From JASGDN01 sp049841275 (lineage in GTDB: Bacteria; Chloroflexota; Chloroflexia; Thermomicrobiales; UBA6265): a stretch of DNA of 64,000 nt. The stretch is taken from contig JASGDN010000049.1 of NCBI GenBank assembly GCA_049841275.1, forward strand, positions 1-64,000, given 5' to 3'. The notes below the pieces were generated by a model. The model ran no database searches, was not told the origin of the DNA, and was given only the letters and a program-made list of their open reading frames with translations. Made by a program: the position numbers and the translations under genes. Of this stretch, positions 51,880-61,697 are shown piece by piece. The first letter of the stretch is position 1, and each line of letters opens with the position of its first letter.

Positions 51880-52419
51880 TCATCGGCCGCGCGCGCGCCG
51901 CTTCGCTCTGGCCGCCAATCGTGCCCGTTCCTCCCGCTCGCGCGTCCGCTCCAGGCGCCTCTGCGCGCGGGCGATCGTGCTCACCACCCCCACGCCAAAG
52001 CCGAAGACGACAAGAAAGACGCTTACGTCGAAGAGCACCGCCGTGATCAGTTCCAACGTCCCGAAGTGGATAACATGCTTCCCTGCCAGGGGAAACTGGG
52101 TCATCACCGGGTATCCCCAGAAAACGGGGAAGAACGCCAGCGATAACGCGATCAGCAGGCCGACGAAGGTCCCAGCCGGAGCAAACCGGACGAGCGGAAG
52201 CCGCTCGAACTCATCGGGGCCAAATGCGACGCCCTGGATGGCGATCCCCAGCGCCGCGATCACGCCGGCCGAGAAGCCATCGCCCGTATCAGCGTATCCC
52301 TTCAACATCGTCGCGATAGCGATCAGGAAGGTAGGAATCAGCAGGATACGCACCGCACTCCGCATGACGACGGTCGTCCGTGGTCCGGTAGCGGAAGAAG
52401 ATGACATGGGGGCAGTCAT
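51880..52419 (-). CDS. mrpB: Mrp Na+/H+ antiporter subunit B
   Basis: A 179-aa subunit with four helices. SAVRILLIPTFLIAIATMLKGYADTGDGFSAGVIAALGIAIQGVAFG carries the MnhB signature (GxxxPGGGFxxG region, here DGFSAG). The C-terminus is strongly basic (RTREREERARLAARAKRRARGR). Its ATG overlaps mrpA by four bases. Confidence 0.92.
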   Translation of the reverse strand: MTAPMSSSSATGPRTTVVMRSAVRILLIPTFLIAIATMLKGYADTGDGFSAGVIAALGIAIQGVAFGPDEFERLPLVRFAPAGTFVGLLIALSLAFFPVFWGYPVMTQFPLAGKHVIHFGTLELITAVLFDVSVFLVVFGFGVGVVSTIARAQRRLERTREREERARLAARAKRRARGR

Positions 52420-54746
52420 CGCATCCTCCCGGAACGGATCAGGCTGAGAATGCCCAGCAGGGTGATCGCGATCACGGTAATCTCACCCATCGTGTCGAAA
52501 CCACGGAAGTCGGCCAACACCACCGTCACGACGGCTTTGCCGTGGGCGAGCGGCGTCAGCGCCGCATGCGCATCGATCATCTGGGTGTTCTGGCTGGTGC
52601 GGGAAAGGGTTCCCCACGCCACCACAAACGCCATCGCTCCGGCGATCGAGGCAAGAATGATGTCACGCCGGGTATGGCGTCCCTTGGCGCGCGGCCGCGA
52701 CTCGTACCGCAGGATGCGACGCGGCATCAGCAGGAGCATGCCAAGGAAGATCAGCGAGAAGAACGTCTCCACCAGGACCGCGACCAACGCCACATCCGGC
52801 GCACCCATGAACGCATAGATGACGCAGAGACTGAACCCGACGCAGGAGAGCGTGATCGCCAGCCGCAGATGATCGCGCGGGATCGTCACCGCAATGCCGC
52901 TGAGCGCGGTCGCGACGATGATCGTAATGAGCGGAATATCGCCGCGGCCGATCGAGCCAACCTCGAATGCGTCGCTGTTCGGCGTCACGATGACCGCCAG
53001 CCCGACCAGCACACCGGCCGGCAGGAGGATCGTGGCGACGCGGCTGCGCAGGTCGCGCACCTCGAACCGGTGCAGCGCATCCGAAAGCTGGCTGATCCCG
53101 AGGAGGATCGAGCGGCAGATGCGTTCCGGACCGACCCGCTCGCCGAGGCGCGCGACCGCGCTGGCAGGCTCCCACCAGAACCGCCGCGTCAGCAGCAACA
53201 CGATACCGATTGCCCAGGTCGCCAGCGCCATGATGTTTTCGGCCCGGGTATCGAGGTGATAGGCGACATGCACCGCCTCGGTCCGGTTCGCGATGACACT
53301 CGCGGCCTGTTGCGCAATCTCGGTGAAGGGGACCGTCCAGATACCGCCAATCACCGTGATCGCCCCGAGCACGCCGATCGGCCAGAGCAGCCGCATCGGG
53401 AGCGGCTTCGCGTCCCCCTTCGGCTTGCCCAGGAAGATGGCAATCCAGAACCGGCTGATATACGTAAAGGTGAGCGCCGCACCAGCAACGGTCAATACGG
53501 CGTACTGTGTGCCCCGCGCGCTCCCTGCGGCGAAGAAGAGTTCGTCCTTGAAGAACCCAAGCGTCGCTGGCAGGCCGATCATCCCTGCCGCCGAGGCGGC
53601 GCTCGCGATCGCCAGCACCGGCTGGCTCCGGAAGAGGCCCCCCACTTCCGAGAGATTCTTCGCGCCGGTGGATTCGGTCACGGACCCCGCCGTCAGGAAA
53701 AGCGCGCTCTTGGCGAGCGCATGCGCCAGCACGTACAGCGAGACGCCCGCTACCCCGTAGTGGCCGCCCAGCCCGTACATCGCCACGATGTAGCCGTATT
53801 GTGAGATCGTCGAGTACGCGAGCACCTGCTTGAAGACATCCCGCGTGAGGGCCAGGATGCCGCCGATCACCATCGACGCCACGCCGATGACGAGCAGCGC
53901 ATCGGTGATCCATCCATAACGATCGACCAGCGGCCCGAAGCGCCCGATCAGGAACACGCCCGCCGCCACCATCGCCGCCGAGTGCAGGTAGGCGGAAACC
54001 GGCGTCGGCGCGGCCATCGCCTTCGGCAGCCAGAAATGGAAGGGAACCTGGGCGCTCTTCGCCAGGGCGCCGAGGCAGATCAGCGCGATGCCGACACCCA
54101 TCACGTCGCTCGTTCCGGGCTGCGCGACGATCTCCGGTAGCGAAAAGGTGCCGATCTCGCGTCGCAGGATCAGGATCCCGATCAACACGAAGATCGCCGT
54201 GACGCCGGTGACGAGCAGGGCCATCATCGCCGAATTGCGTGATTCCGGTTCGTCGCGGTCGTAGCCGATCAGATAGAAGGAAGCGATGGCGGTGATATCC
54301 CAGAAGATGAAGATCAGGATCATGTCCTGCGCCATCACCAGACCGACCATCGCCGCCATGAAGAGCAGGAGAAACCCGAAGAAGCGTGTCAGCTCCGCAT
54401 CCGACCGATGGCCATGATGCAGATGCAAGGGAATGTAGACACTGGCGTAGATCACCACCGCCAGCCCGATCCCCGTCGCGAGCAGCGCGTACTCGCGGGC
54501 GAGCCCGTCGAGCGCGATGGTGAAGCGATACCCGAACGTCGGCGCCCATTCCCGATCGAAGACAACGTCCGGCTGGGTGTAGGTCCAGAGCACAGTAAGG
54601 AAGGCGATGGCCGTGAAGGCAATCGCGACGGACGGCACCGCGCGGGGACGGATGTTGCCGGCAACGGTCACGGCGAGTGGAACCAAGAAGGCAAGGCAGA
54701 GCAACAGCATGGCGGGATTGGTTCCATTGATCGTCCCGTCAATCAC
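52416..54746 (-). CDS. mrpA: Mrp Na+/H+ antiporter subunit A
   Basis: A 776-aa, roughly 20-helix subunit, the largest of the complex and NuoL-like. IFWDITAIASFYLIGYDRD, AKSAQVPFHFWLPKAMAAPTPVSAYLHSAAMVAAGVFLIGRF and AYSTISQYGYIVAMYGLG are the canonical proton-channel helices; the C-terminal part (from about 590) is the MrpA-specific extension. GTG start at 54746. The seven-gene set in the order A-G is complete, so a functional heptameric antiporter for Na+ export and pH control is expected. Confidence 0.96.
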   Translation of the reverse strand: MIDGTINGTNPAMLLLCLAFLVPLAVTVAGNIRPRAVPSVAIAFTAIAFLTVLWTYTQPDVVFDREWAPTFGYRFTIALDGLAREYALLATGIGLAVVIYASVYIPLHLHHGHRSDAELTRFFGFLLLFMAAMVGLVMAQDMILIFIFWDITAIASFYLIGYDRDEPESRNSAMMALLVTGVTAIFVLIGILILRREIGTFSLPEIVAQPGTSDVMGVGIALICLGALAKSAQVPFHFWLPKAMAAPTPVSAYLHSAAMVAAGVFLIGRFGPLVDRYGWITDALLVIGVASMVIGGILALTRDVFKQVLAYSTISQYGYIVAMYGLGGHYGVAGVSLYVLAHALAKSALFLTAGSVTESTGAKNLSEVGGLFRSQPVLAIASAASAAGMIGLPATLGFFKDELFFAAGSARGTQYAVLTVAGAALTFTYISRFWIAIFLGKPKGDAKPLPMRLLWPIGVLGAITVIGGIWTVPFTEIAQQAASVIANRTEAVHVAYHLDTRAENIMALATWAIGIVLLLTRRFWWEPASAVARLGERVGPERICRSILLGISQLSDALHRFEVRDLRSRVATILLPAGVLVGLAVIVTPNSDAFEVGSIGRGDIPLITIIVATALSGIAVTIPRDHLRLAITLSCVGFSLCVIYAFMGAPDVALVAVLVETFFSLIFLGMLLLMPRRILRYESRPRAKGRHTRRDIILASIAGAMAFVVAWGTLSRTSQNTQMIDAHAALTPLAHGKAVVTVVLADFRGFDTMGEITVIAITLLGILSLIRSGRMR

Positions 54747-55474
54747 GTTGCGTCCTGTTCTCGTCTACAGCAGCTGTCCTTGCGATACCGGTCCCATCTC
54801 GCGTTCGCTATCCTGAAATCTTGCCACAACCACCCTGAAAACGAGCGCGCGAGTCGCACGGGCAGTCGAGCCGCAACACCCTGAGCGAGGGCTGATGGGA
54901 TCGAACTACGAACCGAACGGCCGCATCCCACCGGGAGCGGGAATGTCACAGGCGATACGTCGGGAGGGGGTGCAGATGGGTTCGGGCGCTCCTAGTCCAG
55001 GATCGATAGCCGCCTCCCCAAGGCAGCAGGAACGCGCGTCATCCGTCGACCAAACTATAGCATCCAGCCCCTGCCGCCTCCTGACCGAATGGGCACCCGC
55101 GCCGGGCAACGAACGGGTATCGGTTTCGATGCATCCCCCAAGGGACGGTGACGGACCGCCCCAAGGCGCGCGTCGCCCTGCGTCCTCCTTCTCCGGGGTC
55201 GCATCACGCCACATGGCTGTGGTACGATGAAGGAGGCTGCGGAAAGACGCAGGTCGTTCGTTGCCAGATTCCTTTCCCACATCCCCTTTGCAGTTTATCG
55301 TCCCGCAAGAAACTCGGCATCGGCGCTTCGGCACCACATGCCTTGGGTTTCGTTTTGTATTTCCTCGGGTAACCCGCATCGCGCATCCCGTTCGTCCCGA
55401 TGCCGCTCCGGCGGCAATGAACGCGGTGTGGCGAAGTGCGGGCTGCCCGTCCAGACAGGAGCACGGCACCACCG
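54747..55474. other. Largest non-coding stretch, 728 bases
   Basis: Lies between mrpA (minus) and the MBL-fold gene (plus), so it must contain both promoters. A -10-like TACGAT at about 55222-55227 could start a leader of roughly 240 bases for the plus gene, in which several short hairpins are possible (GGCAT/ATGCC and GGGTT/AACCC). No ORF has convincing composition or homology, and a T-loop-like stretch near 54898 does not fold as a tRNA. Confidence 0.5.
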
Positions 55475-56128
55475 ATGGCTGAGATTCGCTGGTTCGGACA
55501 TGGATGTTTCCGCATTCGCGCCAAGGAAGCAACGATCCTCACCGATCCCGTCGGCCGCGAGACCGGCTACGTCCTCGGCAAGCAGCAGGCCGACATCGTC
55601 ACCCTCTCCCACAAGCACCCCGGGCACCACAACCTCGCCGCTGTCCGCCAGCCCTATCAGCTCGTCGAGGGGCCGGGCGAATACGAGATGCACGATGCCT
55701 CGATCATCGGCATCCGCACCCATCACGATACGAAGAAGGGCGCCGAACTCGGCCACAATACGGTCTACGTCATCGAGGTCGAGGGCATGCGCTTCGCCCA
55801 TCTGGGCGACCTCGGCCACGACCTCAGCGAGGACGCCGCCGAAGCGCTGGAGGGCGTCGACGTACTCTTCATCGCCGCCGGCGGAGGAGCCGTGCTCGCG
55901 CCTGACGCCGCCGCCGAGCTCACCGCCCGCATCGGCCCGAAGCTCACCATCCCCATGCAGTTCCGCACCGCTGGCGGCGATCAATCGCTTGCCCCTGTGG
56001 ACGCCTTCTGCAAGCAGGTCGGCACCGAGGTTCCGGAACCGGTCGCCAAGCTCACCATCCGTTCCGCCGATCTCGGCGACACCATGCAGCTCATCGTGCT
56101 CGAACCCGAATCGGAAGCCAGCCGGTAA
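55475..56128 (+). CDS. MBL-fold metal-dependent hydrolase-like protein
   Basis: A 217-aa protein of the small metallo-beta-lactamase-fold family (UlaG/UPF0173-like). IRWFGHGCFRIRAKEATILTDP opens the fold. The metal motif reads SHKHPGHHN, with His46, His48 and His51 but Gly50 where the family has the second-metal Asp. Downstream VEGMRFAHLGDLGH supplies another Asp/His pair. Loss of the Asp suggests one metal only, or altered activity; I recall similar HPGH variants in Chloroflexota. The ATG at 55475 is chosen at the start of the fold, with AGGAG upstream. Substrate unknown. Confidence 0.8.
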   Translation: MAEIRWFGHGCFRIRAKEATILTDPVGRETGYVLGKQQADIVTLSHKHPGHHNLAAVRQPYQLVEGPGEYEMHDASIIGIRTHHDTKKGAELGHNTVYVIEVEGMRFAHLGDLGHDLSEDAAEALEGVDVLFIAAGGGAVLAPDAAAELTARIGPKLTIPMQFRTAGGDQSLAPVDAFCKQVGTEVPEPVAKLTIRSADLGDTMQLIVLEPESEASR

Positions 56129-56226
56129 AGGATTCCCTGGGCGAGACGCGTGAACGTCCCGCCTTCGCCGCATTGGCCGTTTGCTCGTCGTTGCCCGTAC
56201 CCGCGCCAGTTTCGGGGAGGTTCTTG

Positions 56227-57915
56227 ATGCCCAAGTACATTTTCGTTACCGGTGGAGTTGCGTCGTCGGTCGGCAAGGGAATCACCACCGCCTCGCTCGG
56301 ACGCGTGATCAAGAGCCGCGGCGCCAGCGTCTCCATCATGAAGCTCGATCCGTATCTCAATGTCGATCCAGGCACCATGTCCCCCTACCAGCACGGGGAG
56401 GTCTTCGTCACCGACGACGGCGCCGAAACCGACCTCGACCTCGGTCACTACGAGCGCTTCATCGACGAGAACCTTTCCCGCGCCTCGAACGTCACCACCG
56501 GCCAGATCTACTCCAGCGTGATCGCGAAGGAACGCCGGGGAGACTATCTCGGCGGCACCATCCAGGTCATCCCGCATATCACCAACGAGATCAAGGGCCG
56601 CGTCCGCCTCGCCTCCAACCAGCACGAGTCCGACGTCGTGATCGTTGAGGTCGGCGGCACCGTCGGCGATATTGAGGGCCAGGCCTATCTGGAGGCCATC
56701 CGCCAGATGCGCCGCGAGGTCGGCCGCGAGAACTGTCTGAACATCCACGTCACCTTGTTGCCCTACATCGGCGCGGCCGGCGAACTGAAGACGAAACCGA
56801 CCCAGCAAAGCGTCCGCGAGCTGCGCTCCGTCGGCCTCCAGCCGGACGTGATCGTCGCCCGTTCCGACAAGGAGATCCCGGACGACACCCGCGAGAAGAT
56901 CGCGCTCTTCTGCGATGTCGAACCGAACGCTGTCATCGGCATGCCCACCGCCGAGACCATCTACGAAGTGCCGCTGATCCTGGAAGAAGCCGGACTCGGC
57001 ACGATCGTCGCGAAGAAGTTTGGCCTCACGGAGGAGCCGGACCTCGCCGCGTGGGCGGCCATGGTCGAGGAGATCAAGAAGCCGCACAAGGATGTCCGCA
57101 TCGCCCTCGTCGGCAAGTACGTCGAGCTGCACGATGCTTACAAGAGTGTCTCCGAGGCGCTCATGCATGCCGGCCTCTTCCACGACGTGAACGTGGATAT
57201 CGTCTGGGTCAACTCCGAGACCATGACCCAGCAGGAACTGGAAACCGAACTCTCGAAGGTCTCTGGCGTGCTCGTTCCGGGAGGCTTCGGTCCACGCGGC
57301 ATCGAGGGCAAGGTGGAGGCCGTCCGTTACGCCCGCGAATACCAGATCCCGTTCCTCGGCATCTGCTACGGCCTGCACATGGCGGTGATCGATGTCGCGC
57401 GCAACCTCTGCGGACGCATCGGCGCGAACTCGACCGAGATCGACCCGCAGACGCCGTTCCCCGTGATCGACCTGATGCCGGGGCAGCGCGGCGTGGACAT
57501 GGGCGGCACGATGCGCCTCGGCCTCTGGCCGTGCAAGCTCGAGCCGGATACGGTTGCGGGCAAGGCGTTCGGTCAGGAGACCATCTTCGAGCGCCACCGC
57601 CATCGCTTCGAGGTGAACAATGACTTCCGCAAGGAGCTGGCCGAGGCCGGCCTGATCGCGAGCGGCACCTCGCCGGATGGCAACCTCGTCGAAGTGATGG
57701 AGTTTGCCGGGCATCCGTTCTTCGTCGGCATCCAGTCGCACCCGGAGTTTCTGAGCCGCCCGAACCGGCCACACCCGCTCTTCCGCGATTTCATCGACGC
57801 CGCAACGAAACGCCTGCCGGTCGGCACGCAGCGCTCGCTGCCGCTCGAAGAGCAGAACGGCGCGAACCAGCTTGCGAAGGCCGCAGAACCCGCCCTCGCC
57901 GGCTCCAACGACTAG
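56227..57915 (+). CDS. pyrG: CTP synthase
   Basis: A 562-aa glutamine-dependent amidotransferase making CTP from UTP. The synthetase domain starts KYIFVTGGVASSVGKGITTASLGR (P-loop), KLDPYLNVDPGTMSPYQHGEVFVTDDGAETDLDLGHYERF follows, and the class-I glutaminase domain has GICYGLHMAVID with the nucleophile Cys, plus IQSHPEFLSRP. GGGAGG precedes the ATG. Upstream MBL-fold gene is 98 bases away on the same strand. A long hairpin terminates it. Confidence 0.97.
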   Translation: MPKYIFVTGGVASSVGKGITTASLGRVIKSRGASVSIMKLDPYLNVDPGTMSPYQHGEVFVTDDGAETDLDLGHYERFIDENLSRASNVTTGQIYSSVIAKERRGDYLGGTIQVIPHITNEIKGRVRLASNQHESDVVIVEVGGTVGDIEGQAYLEAIRQMRREVGRENCLNIHVTLLPYIGAAGELKTKPTQQSVRELRSVGLQPDVIVARSDKEIPDDTREKIALFCDVEPNAVIGMPTAETIYEVPLILEEAGLGTIVAKKFGLTEEPDLAAWAAMVEEIKKPHKDVRIALVGKYVELHDAYKSVSEALMHAGLFHDVNVDIVWVNSETMTQQELETELSKVSGVLVPGGFGPRGIEGKVEAVRYAREYQIPFLGICYGLHMAVIDVARNLCGRIGANSTEIDPQTPFPVIDLMPGQRGVDMGGTMRLGLWPCKLEPDTVAGKAFGQETIFERHRHRFEVNNDFRKELAEAGLIASGTSPDGNLVEVMEFAGHPFFVGIQSHPEFLSRPNRPHPLFRDFIDAATKRLPVGTQRSLPLEEQNGANQLAKAAEPALAGSND

Positions 57916-57935
57916 CTCGCTGATTCCCAAGGAGC

Positions 57936-57986
57936 ACGATGACGCCTGAGCATCCGGTACAGAGCCGGATACTCAGGCGTCGTCGT
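57936..57986. terminator. Shared terminator overlapping the histidine-kinase stop codon
   Basis: 57936-57957 (ACGATGACGCCTGAGC...) pairs with 57965-57986 over 22 positions with two mismatches and a 7-nt loop. The right arm includes the stop and final codons of the converging kinase gene, so the terminator is partly coding. Confidence 0.75.
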
Positions 57987-60822
57987 AATGCAGGATGCCC
58001 TCGATCGCCGTCACCCGGCCCGGCTTTGCAATCGCAGGAATCTCGATCACGACGAGCGCCCCGCCCCCATCGGCGTTGTCAATCATCGTCGTGCCGCCAT
58101 GCGCTGCGACAATCCGCTCACTCAAGTAGAGCCCGATTCCCAGCCCTCCATGCTCCGGTGTCACCTGGGAAGACGGGCCCTTGGCCAAACGGGCATGTGG
58201 AGTGAACAGACGCGCCTTTGCCACCGCATCGATACCCGGCCCGTGATCGCGAACGCCGATCCGAACCCGATCCGGTGTTCCCAACGGGCAATCGGGAATC
58301 GCCGGCAAGAACCCGATCGACACCTCGACCCGTCCCTCGCCGTGACGTATCGCGTTCGAAAGCAGGTTCGTCATCACCTGCCGCATCCGCACCTCGTCCC
58401 AGCACACGGGGATGTGCGCCGGCGCCGAGACAGACACCATTCCCCCTTCCATCAGCACCGACACGTCATCACTCGCCTGCTGCACAATCGCCACGGCATC
58501 GGAAGCCACCGGCGCAATATCGAGCTGGCCGAACTCCAGCCGCGATCGGTCGAGCAACCGCGCCACCAGACCGGACATCAGGTCCACCTGACGCGAAAGG
58601 ACCCTCAGGCGCTCCTGCAATTCCGGGTCGATCCGCTCCGGATGCCGGGCAATCTGCCGCTCCAGCAACTGCATGTTCCCGACAACCGCCGTGAGCGGAT
58701 TCCGCAGTTCATGGGCGACCATCGCTACGAAAGCTTCCTTCGCTTCCTCCAGGCGACGGAACTGGGAGCGATCCTGCAGCAGGATCACCGACCCACCGAT
58801 CGTGCTGTCTGGCGCAAGGACCGGCGCGATGGTGCCAAGCACATCGATCGCCTTACCGGCGACAGTGCGAATCGTGAGCGGTTCGCCGAGATAGGCGCGG
58901 CCGGTTCGCAGGCTCAGCATCAGCGGATGAAGGTCGCGTGCAACCGGAAACCCCTCGGCGTCCAGCACGGGCAGTTCCATGACCGAGCGCGGACGCTGCC
59001 CGGCATCCCATCCCCACAATCGATCCGCGGCAGGATTGGCGAACTCGATCGCTCCTTCGTTCCCGCGAACGATCACGACAGCCTGCGGAACCTGATCGAG
59101 CACCGTGGTGAACCGTCGCAATTCCCCGTCCAGCCGCTCCATCGTCCGGCTCGCCACGATCGCCTCGGCCAGCACCCCCGCCAGGTCCCCGGCGAGCGTG
59201 ACGATCTCGAACCCGGGGACGGTCCCGCCCGCATACCCAATCATGACGAAGCCCAACTGCTCGTCATCGGCGATCAACGGCACCATGAGCATGCTGTGCC
59301 ATCCCATGCGTTCCAGCGCCTCGCGCTCGAACGTCGCCGCCACATGCCGCGTCAGCACGACCGGGTGACGTCTGGCGAACGCCAGGACCATTGTCGGGTA
59401 GGACATCGGGGAGTAATGCAGCGTCCGTTCAGGATCGGCTTCGCCATCTCCGAACGAAACGCGCTGGAACGTGCCGTTCCAGTCCCGCAGTTCCACGACC
59501 GCCCCGTTGCCACCAACCGACTCGATGAGCGGGCCTGCCCCACGCCGCAAGACATCCACTGCCGTCGCCACGCCCTGGACGTGGCGCATCAGGTCGCTCA
59601 TGGCCTGGGCGGTCTTCACATCACGGCGCAAGATCCGGATCGTGTGCTCCGCATCTTCATGCCGGGCCACGGTCTCACTCACATCATGGCTGACCACGAC
59701 CGTGGCGGCCCGGTCGGCTGGGGTGACCCCCGGCAGGACCAACGGAGATGTTTCCACATTCAGCCGGCGGCCCACATCATCCTGCACGATCAATTCGCCA
59801 TGCGAACCATCGAGTGGCGTACGTGCCGCGTTTGCATCGACCAGCGCAGCCGCATCGGAGCCAGCCGGGAAGAAAGCGAGATCCGCCCGGTTGCGAAACG
59901 CCCACCCCGAGCCATCGACCACCCGCAAGCCGATAGGCGCCGCGTTGATCGCTGCTTCGAGGAGCCGAATGCGCTCCTCCCCCACGATCCGGTCGCGCTG
60001 CATCGCCCAGCCGAATGCCACCTGATCGAGGAACTGCTCGATCGCATATCGCTCGACGTCTCCTAGGGAACGTCCATTCGGAGACGCGACCACGACACCG
60101 AGCGGACCGCGCATGGTCTGGATCGGCGCGATCAGCACCAACGGCTCCCGCTCGCGAAATCCGAGCAATGCCGCCGCGGCGAACGGCACCGGCACGACAC
60201 GCGGCTGAGGCGACATCAGCAGGGTTCTCAGTCCCGGCTCACGCTGCAGGTCGATCGCCGGCGCCCCGGCTGGTCCTCCCGGTTGCCCATCGAGGGATAT
60301 CGGCCCTCTCCGGAATCGCGACGCCAACGACAACATGCCAGCAGAGGGCGCGTCACCCCACGACCAGATCGACACCTGCGAGCACGCAAATGCCCTGGCC
60401 ATCCGTTCGGCACACCGCGTGAGATAGGCAGGAAGATCGAGGGACAAGGCATCCGCCTGAAGCTCACCGACGATCCGGGCATGGAGCTGGGACCGCCCGA
60501 TCGCGTCCCCCCCGTCCTGAACGAAGGTGTGGGTCCCCGCCGTCTCATCGTCCTGCCGATAGCGGCGGGGACGCCGCTCCGTCATCGGCTGCCAGGCTTC
60601 CAGGTCCGCAGCAGCGATCAGCGCCATGCGCCCGAGCCGCTGCACGGGCAGGCGCCCTCGCCGCACCGCACGCGAAACCGTGTGATAGGAGACGCCCTTG
60701 ATCCGCGCGGCATCGGCCATCGTCAGGAGATCGATGCCTGGCGCCGCCGCCGGTATCGCCCCGTCACCCTCGGCATCGTCCGGACGTATGGAGGCTCCCG
60801 CCGCCCGATTGGGTTCAGTCAC
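57973..60822 (-). CDS. Multi-sensor histidine kinase with N-terminal excisionase-type HTH
   Basis: About 949 aa from the GTG at 60822; ATGs at 60864 and 60885 are alternatives, none with a strong SD. Residues 31-80 form a MerR/excisionase-like HTH (LLTMADAARIKGVSYHTVSRAVRRGRLPVQRLGRM...DLEAW). GAF- and PAS-like domains follow (about 110-680), then HisKA with His704 (AHELRNPL) and HATPase_c with MTNLLSNAIRH (N box), RDHGPGID (G1) and HGGLGIGLYLSERIVAAHGG (G2). There is no transmembrane segment, so it is a cytosolic sensor. No response regulator is adjacent. A kinase that may bind DNA itself is unusual. Confidence 0.85.
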   Translation of the reverse strand: MTEPNRAAGASIRPDDAEGDGAIPAAAPGIDLLTMADAARIKGVSYHTVSRAVRRGRLPVQRLGRMALIAAADLEAWQPMTERRPRRYRQDDETAGTHTFVQDGGDAIGRSQLHARIVGELQADALSLDLPAYLTRCAERMARAFACSQVSIWSWGDAPSAGMLSLASRFRRGPISLDGQPGGPAGAPAIDLQREPGLRTLLMSPQPRVVPVPFAAAALLGFREREPLVLIAPIQTMRGPLGVVVASPNGRSLGDVERYAIEQFLDQVAFGWAMQRDRIVGEERIRLLEAAINAAPIGLRVVDGSGWAFRNRADLAFFPAGSDAAALVDANAARTPLDGSHGELIVQDDVGRRLNVETSPLVLPGVTPADRAATVVVSHDVSETVARHEDAEHTIRILRRDVKTAQAMSDLMRHVQGVATAVDVLRRGAGPLIESVGGNGAVVELRDWNGTFQRVSFGDGEADPERTLHYSPMSYPTMVLAFARRHPVVLTRHVAATFEREALERMGWHSMLMVPLIADDEQLGFVMIGYAGGTVPGFEIVTLAGDLAGVLAEAIVASRTMERLDGELRRFTTVLDQVPQAVVIVRGNEGAIEFANPAADRLWGWDAGQRPRSVMELPVLDAEGFPVARDLHPLMLSLRTGRAYLGEPLTIRTVAGKAIDVLGTIAPVLAPDSTIGGSVILLQDRSQFRRLEEAKEAFVAMVAHELRNPLTAVVGNMQLLERQIARHPERIDPELQERLRVLSRQVDLMSGLVARLLDRSRLEFGQLDIAPVASDAVAIVQQASDDVSVLMEGGMVSVSAPAHIPVCWDEVRMRQVMTNLLSNAIRHGEGRVEVSIGFLPAIPDCPLGTPDRVRIGVRDHGPGIDAVAKARLFTPHARLAKGPSSQVTPEHGGLGIGLYLSERIVAAHGGTTMIDNADGGGALVVIEIPAIAKPGRVTAIEGILHYDDA

Positions 60823-61173
60823 ACACGATCCGTTCCGAAACCGAACATCGCCAGCCGCCTGCATTCCGGCCAGGGTGCACGTCATGACACCGGCAATACT
60901 CCGGCCGCAAGATGCGCATGAACGAGATCCCTGGACCCATGTGTCCACAATATTTGCATAGCATGGCGTCCGACGCAATACCGGGTACGCCGCGGCCGCC
61001 TGGAAACGCTGGTATCGCGGCGAGCGGACGCACGCGCAAGCTCTTGTCCCGGAGACCCGCCAGTGAGGACAGGTCCAGACGGCGCGAGGTCTGTAGAATG
61101 GAGGCATACCGAGTCGGGACCGGCCTTGCCGGCTCCGGCGCCACACTTCGTTACCGAGAAAGGATCCCTCAGC
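60823..61173. other. Divergent region between kinase and DUF59 genes
   Basis: 351 bases. It holds both promoters and, if the longer kinase starts are used, its first codons. An AT-rich run at about 60951-60964 (ACAATATTTGCATA) is the likeliest promoter area. No separate gene seen. Confidence 0.4.
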
Positions 61174-61485
61174 ATGGCAGCCGAGTTTACAAAGGACGAC
61201 GTCTACGCCGGCCTGAAGAATGTCTACGACCCGGAGATCGGCATCAATATCGTCGATCTCGGCCTCGTCTACGATGCCGATATCCAGGAAAGCGGCGATG
61301 TCATGATCATCATGACCCTCACATCGCTGGGATGTCCGCTCGGCCCGGTGATCGTGCAGGAGGTCAACAACGCCCTGAAGGACCTGCCCGGCATCGGCGC
61401 CTCGGATGTCAAGCTGGTCTGGAGTCCGCCCTGGTCTCCGGACATGATGACCGAGGATGCGAAGGACGAACTCGGCATCTGGTAA
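61174..61485 (+). CDS. DUF59/MIP18-type iron-sulfur assembly factor
   Basis: A 103-aa protein of the SufT/PaaD/MIP18 family. DDVYAGLKNVYDPEIGINIVDLGLVYDADI and VMIIMTLTSLGCPLGPVIVQEV, with the conserved Cys, define the domain; the C-terminal LVWSPPWSPDMMTEDAKDELGI is also typical. Members help load Fe-S clusters on target proteins. GAGAAAGGA lies before the ATG. No suf or isc genes are in the window. Confidence 0.93.
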   Translation: MAAEFTKDDVYAGLKNVYDPEIGINIVDLGLVYDADIQESGDVMIIMTLTSLGCPLGPVIVQEVNNALKDLPGIGASDVKLVWSPPWSPDMMTEDAKDELGIW

Positions 61486-61697
61486 CGACCGCTTTATGGG
61501 CATCCGCGCGAGACGTCCGCACCCCGCTTGGAGGTCTCGCGCGGCCCGATGGCGTACCGCTCTGGACCGTGCCATGCATCCTGCCGAGGACGACGCGCGT
61601 ATGTGAAGCGTCCCTGTTCCGTGGTAGGGTGTCCGAACACTCCTCGCGAATCGAGGGGTCTGGACTGTCGCCTGTCTGAGTCCGGTGGAACTGTCGG

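Noticed and set aside
54890..54930. GTTCGATCC-like T-loop on the minus strand
   Set aside because: The flanking bases do not form a T stem or acceptor stem, so it is not a tRNA.
55981..57930. A 649-residue frame opposite pyrG
   Set aside because: pyrG on the plus strand is unmistakable; the antisense frame has no motif.
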